Shown here: positions 40,437 to 52,974 of the stretch, piece by piece | How the letters are laid out: each line of letters starts with the position of its first letter | Numbering within the stretch: the first letter of the stretch is position 1 | Source: Marsupella aquatica | Taxonomy: Eukaryota > Marchantiophyta | Assembly: GCA_973895155.1 (NCBI GenBank) | Contig: OZ316897.1 | Location: 12,214,001 to 12,278,000 of the forward strand | DNA: 64,000 bases | Direction: 5' to 3' | Notes under the pieces: generated by a model | Seen by the model: only the letters and a program-made list of their open reading frames with translations | What the model was told of the DNA's origin: nothing | Database searches by the model: none | Position numbers and translations under genes: made by a program

Positions 40437-42051
40437 ATAATCATTGCCTTTGAATATGATAATGTATTGGTTAGAGGGCATTATTCTCATAATGCTTGTA
40501 ACTAGGACATCAACATAAGTAAAAATGAGTGATTTTTTGATAACAGACAAGACAAGTTCATCTTTGAAATATAAAATTGAAATTAAAGGGCCCTGCAAGA
40601 AGTGGTTGCTATGAAACTGACCTAAAACATGAAAGAAGTTTAAAGCAAATCTTGTGATCTTTCTTACAATTATGGTGTTTTGCATAATCTTCTCCTCAAA
40701 AGAAGGGAGATTTGGAATATTAATGCACTCAAAAATACAAACAGAAAAATCAGAAACCCCCCCCTCAAAAGAAAGGAGGTTGTATGGAAAATTAATGCAC
40801 ATTGAAAATTAATGCACTCACAAATACAAAGAGAAAAATCACAAATCTATTTCCGGTATTGGGAGATGATGTCTATCAAAAGGCACCCGTAGTGGGGTCG
40901 GATCTAGGTGCACACAACTTCTCTTTACGACAAACCTAATACTCTGGATAGACGCTAGTGGAACTTGACTATGCCTAGTTTATGTATTCTGTCTCAAATA
41001 AACTAACTGGACCCCAAGACTGCAGGTGAAGAAATCTACACGCTAGTGGAACTTGACTATGCCTAGTTTATGTATTCTGTCTCAAATAAACTAACTGGAC
41101 CCCAAGACTGCAGGTGAAGAAATCTACGAGAGAGAGACTCTACGAGTTTGCATTGAGTCTAACTAAGTAACTGGACCCCAATACATGTCAAGAAATTTAC
41201 CAGAAAGACTTGTCTTGACCAGATTCTAGATTGAGTCTTGGCTGCCAACTTTCGTGCCAAGTTATGAAGATATCACAGTTACTTACTCTGCATCATCTTC
41301 GCATCTACAAATACTACAGTACGTTTTTCCACTTTGGCCAACAGATACTGATCAGGGCAAGAAACATGATTTGATCATATATTTTTCTTTGACTTTCCAT
41401 CCATGCTGTAAGATGATGATGCAGCTTCGACAGTCGTGTCCAAGTGGGTCCAGGACATGCACAGATGGAATCAAAATACAGGTTCCTTTCAATTACTCAA
41501 GTGAAGGAGACACCCTCTTCTTCCTTTTTCTTTGTGGAGCGGAAAGTCGAAAGAGAAAGCACGTGTACTGCATGGGAGGAGGAGAATCAGAGCTGGGGTT
41601 TGGTGGTGGGGACGTTAGTAAACTTCTCAGTGTGAGCCCAAAATTTTGAAGTCCAGCAAAGGGCAAGAAGCCTGCCTTGGGGAGACCTTAGTTTCCCCCA
41701 GATTTAAATTCCCAGCGAACTACTGTAAATATATATAGGCAATAGATTTCTGGATATTTCTGACAAATTTCAGGACCCCGGCCGGTTCCATTGGAGATGC
41801 TCAACAGACTGAAGTCATGAGCCGTGGAGCCACAAGAGTTCAGCGGCAGCCCATATTACAAATATCAACCGACTCTCATGTTGTGTGACAGTCTCGAAGT
41901 GTCCACTCTGGTACAACAAACGTTGATTTCCTTTCTTTTGAAGCAAAAAGGAGGGCGGATGTATGCTGTTTTTTTGGATGGAATTCAAAAAGATTTTTCA
42001 AGGAAAAAAAAAGGAAAAAAAAAGGACGGATGCAAACAATCAAAAGCTACT
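40437..42051. other. Duplicated intergenic block I-2, second part
   Basis: From about 40,570 it matches 16,970-18,280. It includes a stretch of A-rich DNA at about 42,002-42,024. Open frames at 41254-41649 and 41444-41635 sit in repeated DNA and are not maintained in other copies. No gene. Confidence 0.45.
40952..41127. repeat. 88-bp perfect tandem duplication
   Basis: ACGCTAGTGGAACTTGACTA starts at 40952 and again at 41040, with no visible difference between the copies. The paralogous spacer (about 17,340) has one copy, so the event is young. Confidence 0.9.
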
Positions 42052-42218
42052 GTACATGGTGGGCTCTCGGCACGACTTGCCAAATTACTGTAGGGCGTCG
42101 AAAGTCACTACTGGTGACCGAACAAGGTCACGGATACGTAAGAGGGATCACTGGGCCCGTGCAATCTAAAGGGGATGGGAGCAGGGTTGCAGCATCACTC
42201 TACCTAGTCTTCAGGGCG
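42052..42218. repeat. SINE-like dispersed repeat, copy 6
   Basis: Equivalent of 18283-18450 in the previous spacer, with all family landmarks. Confidence 0.6.
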
Positions 42219-42857
42219 AGAAAATATGGCTCCCATGGCAACAAATCGTCACTAATTGAAAGATTTTCTCTTTTCAGTTGCGTTTGACAAATTTGGTACT
42301 CAGTTGAAAGCTTCCAGGTAGTTATCAGCTTCGAGAAGACTGGTCTTGGCCAATAGATTGTGATAGATTGTGAAGACTCTGCAAGGATTGGATTGAATAG
42401 AATGATGATATCTTGTTCTTTATTTTACATGCCAGTGACCAATCCCAAAAACGATTTCCGTTTGGAAGTCCCGCCTCCGTGGGTCCAGGACATAGTGCCT
42501 CCCGCCATCTCACCTACTGGCTATGCAACAATTACCCTGTAATCTAAAACTTTCCGACGCGGTCGTCACTACAAACTGCAGATACAGAGTGTCCAGAAAT
42601 ATGCTTTTTCTTAATCTAATGCAACATCAGAGTAGACCCTCCTCCAGAATTTCCAGCTAAAACCAATCCCAAGAGAAGAAACGAAAGATTATACCCAGCC
42701 TTGACGAATAAAAGGCTCGCGAATACGAAACATTTTCTTGGGTTTTGTCTGTACAAAACTTCCCACTACAGAGATAATCGAAGTCTCTTCTCCTAATAAT
42801 TGGAGAGCCTCTCTGGGAGAAATAATATTCAAAGGATAAAAATTCTGAAGCGACTCA

Positions 42858-43605
42858 ATGGCTTTATGTTCAGCTTCGAAGTTCGGTTGGTCTAAGCACA
42901 CCCTGGCAGTAGTCAATTGTGCAACAAAATATGACTTCCTATTCGTGATGCAGAAAATGGTGCGACTAACTTTTTTAGCGGCGAACCATGAGACCGTGGA
43001 CATATCGACGCTAGGCAGCATTTACTCAAGAAAAAACGAGGACGGCAGCCAACTGAACAACATTTACCTCAATTGGTCAAAAAGCCTCTCGGAATATCAA
43101 CTGGGAAAAACTTTGATGCACATCTGCACGAGAATTCCGCCAGGAAAGGAAAGTTCAAATTTCAATCAAGCCCGACTTACTATAGCTCTGCCTGGCTCTG
43201 TCTTCATTTGCTTATCTCAACGGTTTGAGTATTTTCTCCTTTTCTCCTTTTCATTTCTTCGATTGCAGCCAAGAATTTGGTCGTTTCGGGAAAAAGGAAT
43301 GAATTATGTACTTCAAGAGAAACAGGCAGTTATCACGTATACATCTGCCCTTGCGTCGAAAGAACAAGATTAGGATCATCGAGAATGAAACTCACTAATC
43401 CGGATATTCCAAGTATAAATATGTCAAGCCCGATGGAGAAATCTGTGCGGACGAATGCGCGTGCTCGGCAAATAATGAATCCCGATCCTTTCAGCTGAAG
43501 AAACCAAATCCTGGGGAACTAGATTAACCAACTGTGCTAAATAAATTCTCCAGAATCTCGCTATTCGAAGGAGAAATATGTCAAGCATTTGACGGGAAGC
43601 TATGA
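42858..43605 (+). pseudogene. Gene A, unit 3 (broken)
   Basis: The first segment is open (ATG 42858) and close to unit 2. In the second segment one base is missing near 43,423 (AATATGTCAAG against AATATGGTCAAG), and a TAA interrupts at about 43,526 (GAACTAGATTAACC). The gene cannot make the unit 2 frame and is a pseudogene. Confidence 0.5.
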
Positions 43606-45086
43606 CGTTCTGATCGTCCAGGGACAGCAAATTTGGCACTTATAAAATATGCAAAAGGATCTGCTTCCTAGCCTGACGCAATAGACGAAGATACGACTTG
43701 CTACTTTAACAGAGATCGATAAGACAATGGAAATAGAATCCAGACACAAATTATTGAAGGAAAAACAAGGACAGCAACCAAGTGAACTCACATGTCGGTG
43801 CCGTCCACGAGTACGTAGGGTTCGCAGGGCTTCATGACAGCTTCTCCCATTGGCAATTACATTTCATGATTGTCCAATTGACCTCTCGGCATATCATTTC
43901 GAGAAACATTAATTCAGCAAGTCTGCCACCAAAGGACCGTCCAATAAAGCCCCGATTACTAAAGCTTTGCTTGGTTCTAAACTACATGTAGTTTGTCTAG
44001 ACCATATAGATTAAGACCGATCATTCTTTGCATTGGATTCCTCACTCTCCAAATCACAATGCTTTTCCCAAAACCATCGACCTAAGTGGGGTTCCCTGGA
44101 TTGTGCGACAAAAACTGCGTAAAGGCTTGTATTTGCATCCCAGGTTGATCGTTGTCCAGTAATGAAGAGCATGTCACATTGGGGAAGGGGGAAATCGAAA
44201 TTCCTGTTATTAGCAATGAGCAATTTCCTCCATTGGCTCCACCTATTGCCACTCGCGCCTGAAGCACCTGAAAGAGTTGACCGAGGTAATGGTAGTTACT
44301 GCTTGTTTGATTCACATAATAAAACAATTGTAAAGCACTCTGGAATTTCAGAAGCCACGCAATCATTCAGATGAGAAAAACACTGGCGGCTCCATACTCG
44401 AACTCACGGAGGCGTCGTCGTTGTGCTCAATGCTGTCGTCAATTCCTTGAAGCGACTAAAAATATATAAACCAGACAATTCGTAGGATGGAATGCAAATA
44501 AATGTCTTCGCAAGTCAGATCTAGTTGAAACCGTCGGCCAAAACTCGAAGTTAGAGAATCAAACGAAATGCTCATTCAAATCTCCCCAGATCACTTACAA
44601 GGGCAATCTTTCTTCGCTTCATCATTGTCTCTCGACATGAGCAAGCTCCCTGAAAACAAGGTGAACGATAAGGGTAGTCGCTTCACGGTTACAGTCAACA
44701 CTTCTAGCTGGACAAAACAGAAACACGCAATTTGCTGCATGTAAAAATGCTCAGCATTGTCCGCAAACACGGAGTATGCTCCAGAAATCGGGGGTCTAGT
44801 AGACGGACATCCTGCCAACAAAACTCCTTCCACCAAGTGGATGCCAACCACTCACGACAACTAGAAAATGGAAATGAGAATGTCTGAGGGTTGCTCGAGC
44901 TCTACCTCACCACATCAAGTTCTTCTGGGTACAGTCCACGCGCTGAACGGTAGACTTCTAGCTGTACCAATTTTGGCCCGAAAAGTCATCTGTTCAGAGA
45001 GCCTCTCATACCACTTACACCAATGCGCTGCTACATCCTTGACAGGCAGGAAGCAGTTGTGAGAATCTCTCAAGATCGATCACGGT
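43606..45086. other. Unit 3 flank between gene A and ROCO 3' end
   Basis: Same block as in the other units. Positions about 43,640-43,990 are the diverged gene A duplicate. Minus-strand frames at 44082-44366 and 44591-44851 are open here, but differently placed in other units. No gene supported. Confidence 0.3.
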
Positions 45087-48000
45087 TTACATGTCGTTAA
45101 CCAGATTAGACTTCCTGAACTTCTGATGACATTCGGTGCAGATCCAAACAACACCATGGAGAGAACCATCGTTGTACGCCAAACACACCTTTCGAAGTCC
45201 TAACTTCTCCTCGTAGGCCTCTGCTGTCAATTTTCCTACTAAATTAGTGATGGCTGCTCTACTCTTTCCATACAAATCCTGAGGGTTCAAAGGGGGACCA
45301 GTAGGATCAAGTCCCATGCCCTCAGTCATCAGCTTGTCTAATTCTGGCATTGAGTACTCGGTGGCCCAGACGATTCCATCCAACACTGATTTTCCTTGCT
45401 GTACTTGCTGGAAGTCGGGCAGTAGCAAACCCGCCCCAGGGGCTACGACATTCGCTGCAATTTTTGCAGAGATTAAGAGAACTGTGAGTGACACTTTGAG
45501 CCACGGGACAAGTGTTTTCAGGGCCGGCTTGAGGTCTGAAACAACCAGGCCCAACTGGTCCTTGACTTGATGCGGTGTGTAACTATTGTACCTGGCCTCA
45601 CATGCAAATTGCAAACGAACATCGACACTTGGTGACAAAGCCTCCTTCAATGTAGCCCTTACACCAGAATCTCGTTTCCCCAAATAGATGAGGTTTGGGC
45701 AGGTTCTGTCCTTGTCTTCTTTCAGAAATCTGTCAGTGTCTTGAAGCTTCCGAAACACCCTTTTCTGCTCCTTCAAAACCTCTGCAAATCCCTCCACAAG
45801 CATCCTTTCAACATTCTTCACCTGCTTGTAGATCTTATCCTGGCTGTTCATAATCTTATCCAGCTTCTCATCCATATTGTGCAGCTTTCCGTTAACAGTT
45901 GATAATCTTTGCATCTTCTCGGCAGTTGGGCTTGTAGGTGGATTCGCCATTTCAATGCCATCCGATGCCAGTGCCGGCTCTTCCACCTTGTCCCCGTCTG
46001 TTGAGATATCCCACTCTTCAGTTAAGTCGGGTGGATAGATTCCCAGGGTGACAGCTTCCTGTAATCCTTGCCTCAAAACATTCAGGTCGTTCTTTGCTGA
46101 CATAATCACATACTTTTTGTCCTTGGTGGACAGCAGCTGATCTTCTGTTATTGCAGAGTCAAAGCCGACACGCCACTGCATTTTTCTTCCCATGCCATGC
46201 ACTTGCACACACCTCTTCACTTCAGCCACTTCCACATTTCTGTGCTTCATGTACCCTTCTTGTTTAGACTGGGAAACAGGCCAAGGCCAAACCACTTTCT
46301 GCACGTACTGAACCCCTCCACAAACCTCATTCCACAGGTCCAGGAGTATATTGACCAGATCATCAGCGAGGTTCACTTGGCAGTTTTTCCTTTGGATTAC
46401 ATCCATCTCGTCTTTCCTGAATTGGGGCTTCACCAAAATGCTGATTTCATCAAATGTGGGAGAGTCGTTTTTGGCGTTAACCTCAATCCTTACGTTCATG
46501 TAATCCACTGTGAACGTCATGAAATACTTACCAGCAACAAAGTCATTGTCTAGGACATTTCCATTATTGAACTCTGGGCTCTGAGCAAGCTGAACCTGAA
46601 ATCTATGCCACAAGGACATTGGTGCTAGAGTCATCTCCTGTTGCTGGTGCTGAATAGAGAAACCCATTACCCACTGCTCCTCTCCATCATCATGGTTGCT
46701 CCTAGACTGCCACCCATCTTCAGGATCCAAATTCCCATCAATAAGAGACGGTATAAACACTTTGTCGTCCTTGCCCTTGTAGCACAATCCCAACCATAGC
46801 AGGATAGCAATCAGATCTTCACAATCTTTGAGACCCCACCTAGCTTCAAAGAACACCTTGAAAGCTCCCATTGAAATAGAACCTGTACTCGCATCCAGTT
46901 TTTTTCTAAAGATATGGTCGCCCTCTGCACGCTTGACCATATCTTCAGAAAGGAACATATTTCCTATAATTTCCTTGCAGAACCAGTTGGGATTGAGGAC
47001 AATAAGCCATGGAGAAGCGATACCCCATTGAGCAGGAAAGCTCTTGTCAACGTATACTAGGACTCCAGCTTCGTGCAAATATTTAGTTGCGGATAAAATT
47101 ATTTGCTCAGGCCAGTCCTCCTGTAATTGCTGAACCATCTCCACGAAATCTTCCCATCCTAGCACAGGGAACTCCTTCCTTGCCTCACTCCAAATAGGAA
47201 GCCTCTGTCGAATGACATCACAGATAGTGGGAACAATCTGTCCTTTGAGCAAAGTCATGCAATGCACTAACAGACTCGTTTTAAAACCATTGACTTTCCC
47301 TTTTCTCCTAACATCCACTATAAACGGATCAGTGCGAACATCCAAAAGGCCAGTAAACTTTTTCCTCTTTTCCTTTAGCAGCACCTCCCAAACTTGGCTG
47401 TTTCTCTGTACATGTTTATGTCCTCCCATGTTGTTCAGGACAACAAAGACATGTCGGGTTTGTCTGGTGGCCTGGTGGTCGCTCGATGCAATGTGACGTA
47501 ACCAGTAATCAAGCTGTTTGTCGACCTCATTTGGTGGACAGCTGCAATTGCAAACAATGACAAATATGGTAGCTGCTCCTTGAGAGATGGTAGAGTTCCC
47601 AAATGAGAAACTTAGAGCGGGGAAGAAAGCATTGTGCACCAAATGATAATCTTCCTGTCCCGCCATGTCCCAAACCTGGAGTGTTATTGGGTTTTGATTT
47701 TTCCTCTTGCTACCTTTGCTGCCGACTTTGGAGACATCAATGCCTCTTGTGCGGGCCTCCACGTGAGGCCTCCTTTCCCATGTCCATAGTGATTGCCAAA
47801 GTGTCCTCTTCAGTGTATGACAAAGTGTTGTCTTCCCCGTCTTTGGATCTCCACAAAGATAAATCTTTCCAAAGGCAGCTGGGACCATGGAAGAGCCCGC
47901 GAGCCCCGCTAAAATATCCTTGTATCTGGTATTGCGCTTCCTTAGTTGCTCATATTGGCGTTTCAATTCTGGAAACCTGAACCACTCAAAGTCTACGTGG

Positions 48001-48767
48001 ACAGTGAGAGACTTGTTTAGGGCGAGTGCAGACAATAAAGCAGTGGCGCCTTCTTTAGAAGGGTTTGACACATAAAGGTTCTCCAGTGAATCAAGGCGAC
48101 CAGATTTAAGGGCCTCGACTAACGACAGCAGGCCCACATCTGTGAAACGATTGCCGTCAAGAAACAACCTTTCTAAATTTGGCATGAGGGTGACGTCGCC
48201 ATATTGGAAGGCGGTTGCCAGCGTAGCCATGTCATCGTCATTGATGCCAGTCTGCCAGAGAATGAGATGGGTCAACTTCTCCAAATTACCGGATTGAATT
48301 GCACGTCCAAAAGCTCCGACGCCTTTGGTTCCTACCGCGTTCCGATGAAACCTAAGTGTCCTCAAAGATGGAAATTTTGCTGAAGCCAGAGCATTGCTGA
48401 TTGCCTCACTACGATCGGCCTCTAACCCGGTTCTCTCAAGCGACAAAACCTCCAATGCAGACATTTGACCAGATGCCAGAGCCTCGGCAAGGGTGAAGTG
48501 TCCACTCCCAATATCCTGGAGGTCTAGGTCGATGACTGCCACTTGCGACAGATTGCCGAGCTTGATGGCGTCGCGTAGTTCCTCCATACTTCTAATTTCG
48601 ATCCGAGTGCTGCTGCCAGTGCTAGCCGCGACGTCTTGACGCCCAGCCTGCTGCCCCGATCCAGATTTATCATCGGAGTGACGAAAGTGTTCCCCTCCTG
48701 TTCCCTGCGAGTCTTCGTGCCTAGACTCTCCATCCGTCACTCCATTCGCGCCCTCTATTCGATCCAT
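45087..48767 (-). CDS. LRR-Roc-COR (ROCO-type) GTPase protein, copy 3
   Basis: Uninterrupted frame of 1226 codons from ATG 48767 (begins MDRIEGANGV). LRRs span about 57-257; P-loop GDPKTGKT 306-313; DMAGQ 367-371; NNMG 445-448; COR about 530-830; coiled coil about 950-1018; hydrophobic segment 1089-1118; tail WICTECHQKF from 1208. It is the most divergent intact copy in the COR region, for example EDFVEMVQQLQEDWPEQI where the others read DEFVEKVEQ. A four-residue deletion sits in the N-terminal linker. Only about 345 bp of the usual upstream region remains before a junction at 49,111, so its regulation may differ from copies 1 and 2. Confidence 0.85.
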   Translation of the reverse strand: MDRIEGANGVTDGESRHEDSQGTGGEHFRHSDDKSGSGQQAGRQDVAASTGSSTRIEIRSMEELRDAIKLGNLSQVAVIDLDLQDIGSGHFTLAEALASGQMSALEVLSLERTGLEADRSEAISNALASAKFPSLRTLRFHRNAVGTKGVGAFGRAIQSGNLEKLTHLILWQTGINDDDMATLATAFQYGDVTLMPNLERLFLDGNRFTDVGLLSLVEALKSGRLDSLENLYVSNPSKEGATALLSALALNKSLTVHVDFEWFRFPELKRQYEQLRKRNTRYKDILAGLAGSSMVPAAFGKIYLCGDPKTGKTTLCHTLKRTLWQSLWTWERRPHVEARTRGIDVSKVGSKGSKRKNQNPITLQVWDMAGQEDYHLVHNAFFPALSFSFGNSTISQGAATIFVIVCNCSCPPNEVDKQLDYWLRHIASSDHQATRQTRHVFVVLNNMGGHKHVQRNSQVWEVLLKEKRKKFTGLLDVRTDPFIVDVRRKGKVNGFKTSLLVHCMTLLKGQIVPTICDVIRQRLPIWSEARKEFPVLGWEDFVEMVQQLQEDWPEQIILSATKYLHEAGVLVYVDKSFPAQWGIASPWLIVLNPNWFCKEIIGNMFLSEDMVKRAEGDHIFRKKLDASTGSISMGAFKVFFEARWGLKDCEDLIAILLWLGLCYKGKDDKVFIPSLIDGNLDPEDGWQSRSNHDDGEEQWVMGFSIQHQQQEMTLAPMSLWHRFQVQLAQSPEFNNGNVLDNDFVAGKYFMTFTVDYMNVRIEVNAKNDSPTFDEISILVKPQFRKDEMDVIQRKNCQVNLADDLVNILLDLWNEVCGGVQYVQKVVWPWPVSQSKQEGYMKHRNVEVAEVKRCVQVHGMGRKMQWRVGFDSAITEDQLLSTKDKKYVIMSAKNDLNVLRQGLQEAVTLGIYPPDLTEEWDISTDGDKVEEPALASDGIEMANPPTSPTAEKMQRLSTVNGKLHNMDEKLDKIMNSQDKIYKQVKNVERMLVEGFAEVLKEQKRVFRKLQDTDRFLKEDKDRTCPNLIYLGKRDSGVRATLKEALSPSVDVRLQFACEARYNSYTPHQVKDQLGLVVSDLKPALKTLVPWLKVSLTVLLISAKIAANVVAPGAGLLLPDFQQVQQGKSVLDGIVWATEYSMPELDKLMTEGMGLDPTGPPLNPQDLYGKSRAAITNLVGKLTAEAYEEKLGLRKVCLAYNDGSLHGVVWICTECHQKFRKSNLVNDM

Positions 48768-49111
48768 TGGATTAAGTCGATATCGTACCCTCCGACAGGT
48801 TCTCTCCTCTTAATCGCACAAGCAGCTCTGTCGTCAATTGGTCCCAGGAAACCCAAGCGGATCAGTTTGATCCAGCCAGTGAAGTGCCGCACTCAAATCA
48901 AAGATGGTCCTTGGTACCTGGTGATCGCACCTCCCACCAGGCTTTTTTCATCCTCCAGAATGGTGAAACAGCTAGAGCAAATTGATTCAGTTCGATGCCT
49001 CTCAAATCCCCGACTCTTGCCAATGCTGATTGGAGCTGAGCAGGCCTTTTCTCCCACCAAGGTGTTGAGGAGAGTACAGAACCACCAGTAGCGCCTGAAG
49101 CCAGCTCGATT
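48768..49111 (-). promoter_or_regulatory. Truncated 5' flank of ROCO copy 3
   Basis: Matches copies 1 and 2 up to GCGCCTGAAGCCAGCTCGAT, then switches abruptly to TTTCCCCCAGATTATATTTC, text belonging to the intergenic block (8,545 and 17,993). The upstream frame and gene B are gone. Confidence 0.7.
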
Positions 49112-50425
49112 TTCCCCCAGATTATATTTCCCAGCGAACTACTGTATATATAGGCAATAGATTTCTGGATATTGCTGACAAATTTCAGGACCCCTGTTCA
49201 ATTGGGATGCTTTCATGTTGTGTGACAGTCTCGAACTGTCCAGTCTAGTACAGCGAGGACGGGCCCAAACAATCAAAAGCTACTGTAAATGGTGGGCTCT
49301 CGGCACGACTTGCCAATTTACTGTAAGGCGTCGAAAGTCACGACTGGTGACCGAATAAGGTCACGGGTAGGTAAGAGGGATCACTGGGCCCTGTGGAATC
49401 TAAAGGGGATGGGAGCAGGGTTGCAGCATCACTCTACCTAGTCTTCAGAGTGGAAAAATACGGCTCCCGTTGCAGCAAATCGTCAAAGATTTTTCTCTTT
49501 TCAGTTGCGTTTGACAAACCTGGTACTCAATTGGAAGCTTCAAGGTAAGTGTCAGCTTCAAGAAGATTGGTCTTGGCCAATCGATTGTGATAGATTGTGA
49601 AGACTCTGCAAGGATTGGATTGAATGGAATGATGATATCTTGTTCTTTATTTTACATGCCTGCGACGAACCCCCCAGCGACGAACCCCAAAAACGATTTC
49701 GTTTGGAAGTCCCGCCTCCGTGGGTCCAGGACATCGAGTACAGTAGTCGAATCAAAGTTTTCTTGCACTAACTCCTGTAGGCAACAGGGACATCCTCTGA
49801 ATAGCCCCTTATCTGATGGAATGAGAAACAGACTAGTCAAGATATCTGCCAGGAAAGACTCTACGAGAATTTTAGATTGAGCCTTTGCTTCCAACTTTCC
49901 TGGGAAATATGAAAAAATCACACTTCCGTACTCTGTCATCTCGCGTCCACAAATCCTAAATGTTTTTCACCTCGGCCAATAGATTGTGAAGAGTTTGTAA
50001 GGAATATGATTTCACATATGGTTTTCTTTGTCCTTCCATGCATGCAGTAAGATGATGACGTGCTTTGGCAGTCGTGTCCCAGTGGGTCAAGGACATGGGA
50101 TGGAAGCAAAATACAGGTTCCTTTGAATTGCTCAAAGGCGAAGGAAACACCCCTTTCTTCCTTTTTCGTTGTTGAGCAGAAAGTTGACAGAGAAACCATG
50201 TGTACTGCATGGGAGGAGGAGAGTCAACGTTGGGGGTCGTGGTGGGGACGCGAGGAAGATTCTCAAGTAGAGTCCAAATCTTCGAAGTGAAGCAAAAGCC
50301 AACAAGCTTGGGGAGACCTTTCAATTCCGGTTTGGACTTGTCGGACAAATAGGAGGATTTGGGACGACAAATGACATATGTCGTCCCGGTCGATCCCGGT
50401 CCCGGAAAAATCACTGTCGCCATGG
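49112..50425. other. Intergenic repeat block (with SINE-like copy 7 at 49290-49446)
   Basis: Near-identical to 8,545-9,880. A short local duplication CCAGCGACGAACCCC lies at 49,668-49,687. No gene. Confidence 0.5.
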
Positions 50426-50429
50426 CCTC

Positions 50430-50545
50430 GCCAGTCAACATTGGTGACAGAGGGACCATTTGGCCCGGTGGATCTAAAGGAGATGGGTGACAATTGACAA
50501 AAGAGCCCTACGGTAGGGTGGCAGCGTCATCTATCTAGTCTCAAG
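50430..50545. repeat. SINE-like dispersed repeat, copy 8 (partial)
   Basis: Has GGCCCGGTGGATCTAAAGGA, GAGCCCTACGGTAGGGTGGC and a degenerate CTATCTAGTCTCAAGG. The 5' part is diverged. Confidence 0.5.
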
Positions 50546-52974
50546 GCCGCAAAATGTTGAATCTCATGGTAACAACCGTTACTGAAGGATTCTCGCTTAT
50601 CAGTTCCGTTTGACAAAGTTGGATACTTGATTGGAAGCTTCAAGGTAACTATCAGCTTCCAGAAGACCCTGCAAGGATTGGATTCGATTGGTGACTAATC
50701 AAGTTGTTCTGTACTTTTCATGCCGGCGACCAAAAGATGACGCGGCTTTGGGAGTCGCGTCCCCGTGTAATCGTTGTGTTGCGATAACTCTTGGGGTCTT
50801 TCTCAGTAGAATGGCGCTGGACTGCGTTTGAACGTCTGGCTCAAGTTTCCTCGTGTCCAAATTCAGCTCTCGGCTCAAAAGAATTTGTCCTGGACTTTGG
50901 ATGTCTGTGAGAGAGCTTTGTTGTTGATTGCACAAGACGGAAAAGGAATGCTTCAGTGTAAAACGAAATCCTACAGGTGAAATACAGCCAAAAATTGAAT
51001 GAAGGGCATCAGGCACGTATTGTTCTCGTTGTTAGATACCGCCCGAGACTATTGATTGTGGTACCCTTACAGCTGTGGTATACTTCCCTCCCCTTCAGAC
51101 CATATTCAGCTCATGAGTTTTGGATTGATTCTCACTGATATCATTTCAAACTGTTGCCAGCCTTCGCAGAACTTTAACTGCGTAGTTTCAATGGAGTTGG
51201 GGACGGGAATAGAGACAGAAATTTCAGAGCCATAGTGGTCCGTTCCTTCTTTGAATTACTTTCGTTGAATCAACTGCAACAGCAGAGCCAGCCAAGGTGG
51301 CCGGAGTAGTGTTACCGCGTCCCTTTCAGCTGAAGAACCAAATCCAGGGGAACTTCATTACCCCAACTGTTGCAGAGAAATGATGCAGCTAGAGTCAAAG
51401 TCTCTAATCCGGATGTTCGAAGGAGAAATAACTACCCTTCTCCTGAAATCGTGGAGCAAAATGGCACTGGAAAAGAGAAGCATGAGTGGAATGTGAGCAA
51501 AATGGCACAGGATGGGAGAAGAATGAGTGGAATGAAAAAAAAAATTCTTCGACATTTCCCCCTTTTATATGGCTGGTGGCGTTGTAGGTGGAAAGGAGAC
51601 TGAGTGCAAAAGAAACATTCATTTGGGAAAAACATTGTAGGTCCTAGGGTAGAGATGAGGGAGAGGAGAGCTTAGACACCAGGGAAGAGGGGAGGCCAAT
51701 GCAAAGGATAGTGATGTGCTGGAGTTGGGGTGAGAGCCTGGGCAAGGTGCAACCGTGTGTCAGGCAAGCAAGCAAGCCAAAATATACTTGGAGGAAAGAG
51801 AGACACAAAAACAAACTTGGGCAGGAAAATAATTTATGTAGCAGCAAAACAAGGATAAAAGCAAAAGAACATAATCATGGCAGAAAACAAATTCCAAATG
51901 ATGCCAAGAACATCAGAGAACCAAATAATTGGGTGGAGGCCAAAGCAATGCAAAGGTGAGATGGTGTGGCTAGGTCTAAACAAAATCCTGGAAGAAAAAT
52001 AGACTAGGAAAACTCTGGCCACTTGGAAAAGTATGGAACAAATAAATAGCTTTTGGCCATTTCAGATATATTGCAAAACCATCTTACGACTACACTCTGA
52101 AGAGATCTCTGCTATCATCTTAGAGGGTCCACAATCCTATGTCTTTTATACTTAAAGCTATATCAGGCCCTTTGTCTGAGGTTAGATTGGCAGACAATCT
52201 TCAAGCTCAGGCAATCGGGTCTTTTACACAATAAGCAGACACCTTTTGGGCTGATGTGCGAAGAATTATTGCAAGAAAATGATTTCTTTATCCTAGTACT
52301 AGGTGTTCGGCACATAAAAAACAAAGCAACCCTATTTATTATTTATGAAACCATGTATTTGGCATGTAGAAAATAAAATAACTATACAGTACTAAATATC
52401 AGACAAATACAAAATACAATGTGTACTATAATTAAAAATATAACCATATATTAACATGGTTGCTGTATTTTGTGTAAGTCTTCTTGTTGGTGATAGGATA
52501 AGAAATCATTTTCTGACAATAATTATTTGATTTAAACCCTCCAGTGTTTGTCATCACAACATTCTTTAGACAAGTGTGTCTGTTGCTCTTCAGCCTGTTG
52601 CTGTTCAGCCGGCTCAAGCATTCACTGTTCTTAGTAACGGTGAGACAGCATTTGAACTCTCCTGTTTGGAATAATCCAGGTTGGTGTTAGGGCTCCTGGT
52701 CAGATTCTTTTGCTTGACCCTCCTATGCAGTTCCACATAGTTCTACAGTTCTACACAGGTAATGTTTTGGTCTTTTTCTTTCCCATTTTGGTTGGCTTTT
52801 GCCAGGTCCCTTGGGCTCTTTGGCTCCTTGGTTCACTCCCCTGGATTGGGTCTTTATTTTGGGTGATCATGTCTCCTAGATGGTCGCTTTTTTTTGTGGC
52901 AATTTGAGATATTCAACTAGAATTATCCTACCATAGTGACATCAATACGTCATTAAGAAGCGTGGGACCCCATA
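50546..52974. other. Intergenic DNA, no gene supported
   Basis: The left half (about 51,150-51,430) has short matches to the 9,900 and 120-180 regions (AGCTGAAGAACCAAATCC). The rest is single-copy and AT-rich from 52,250 to 52,480. Short frames at 51,370-51,960 look like chance. Confidence 0.35.
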
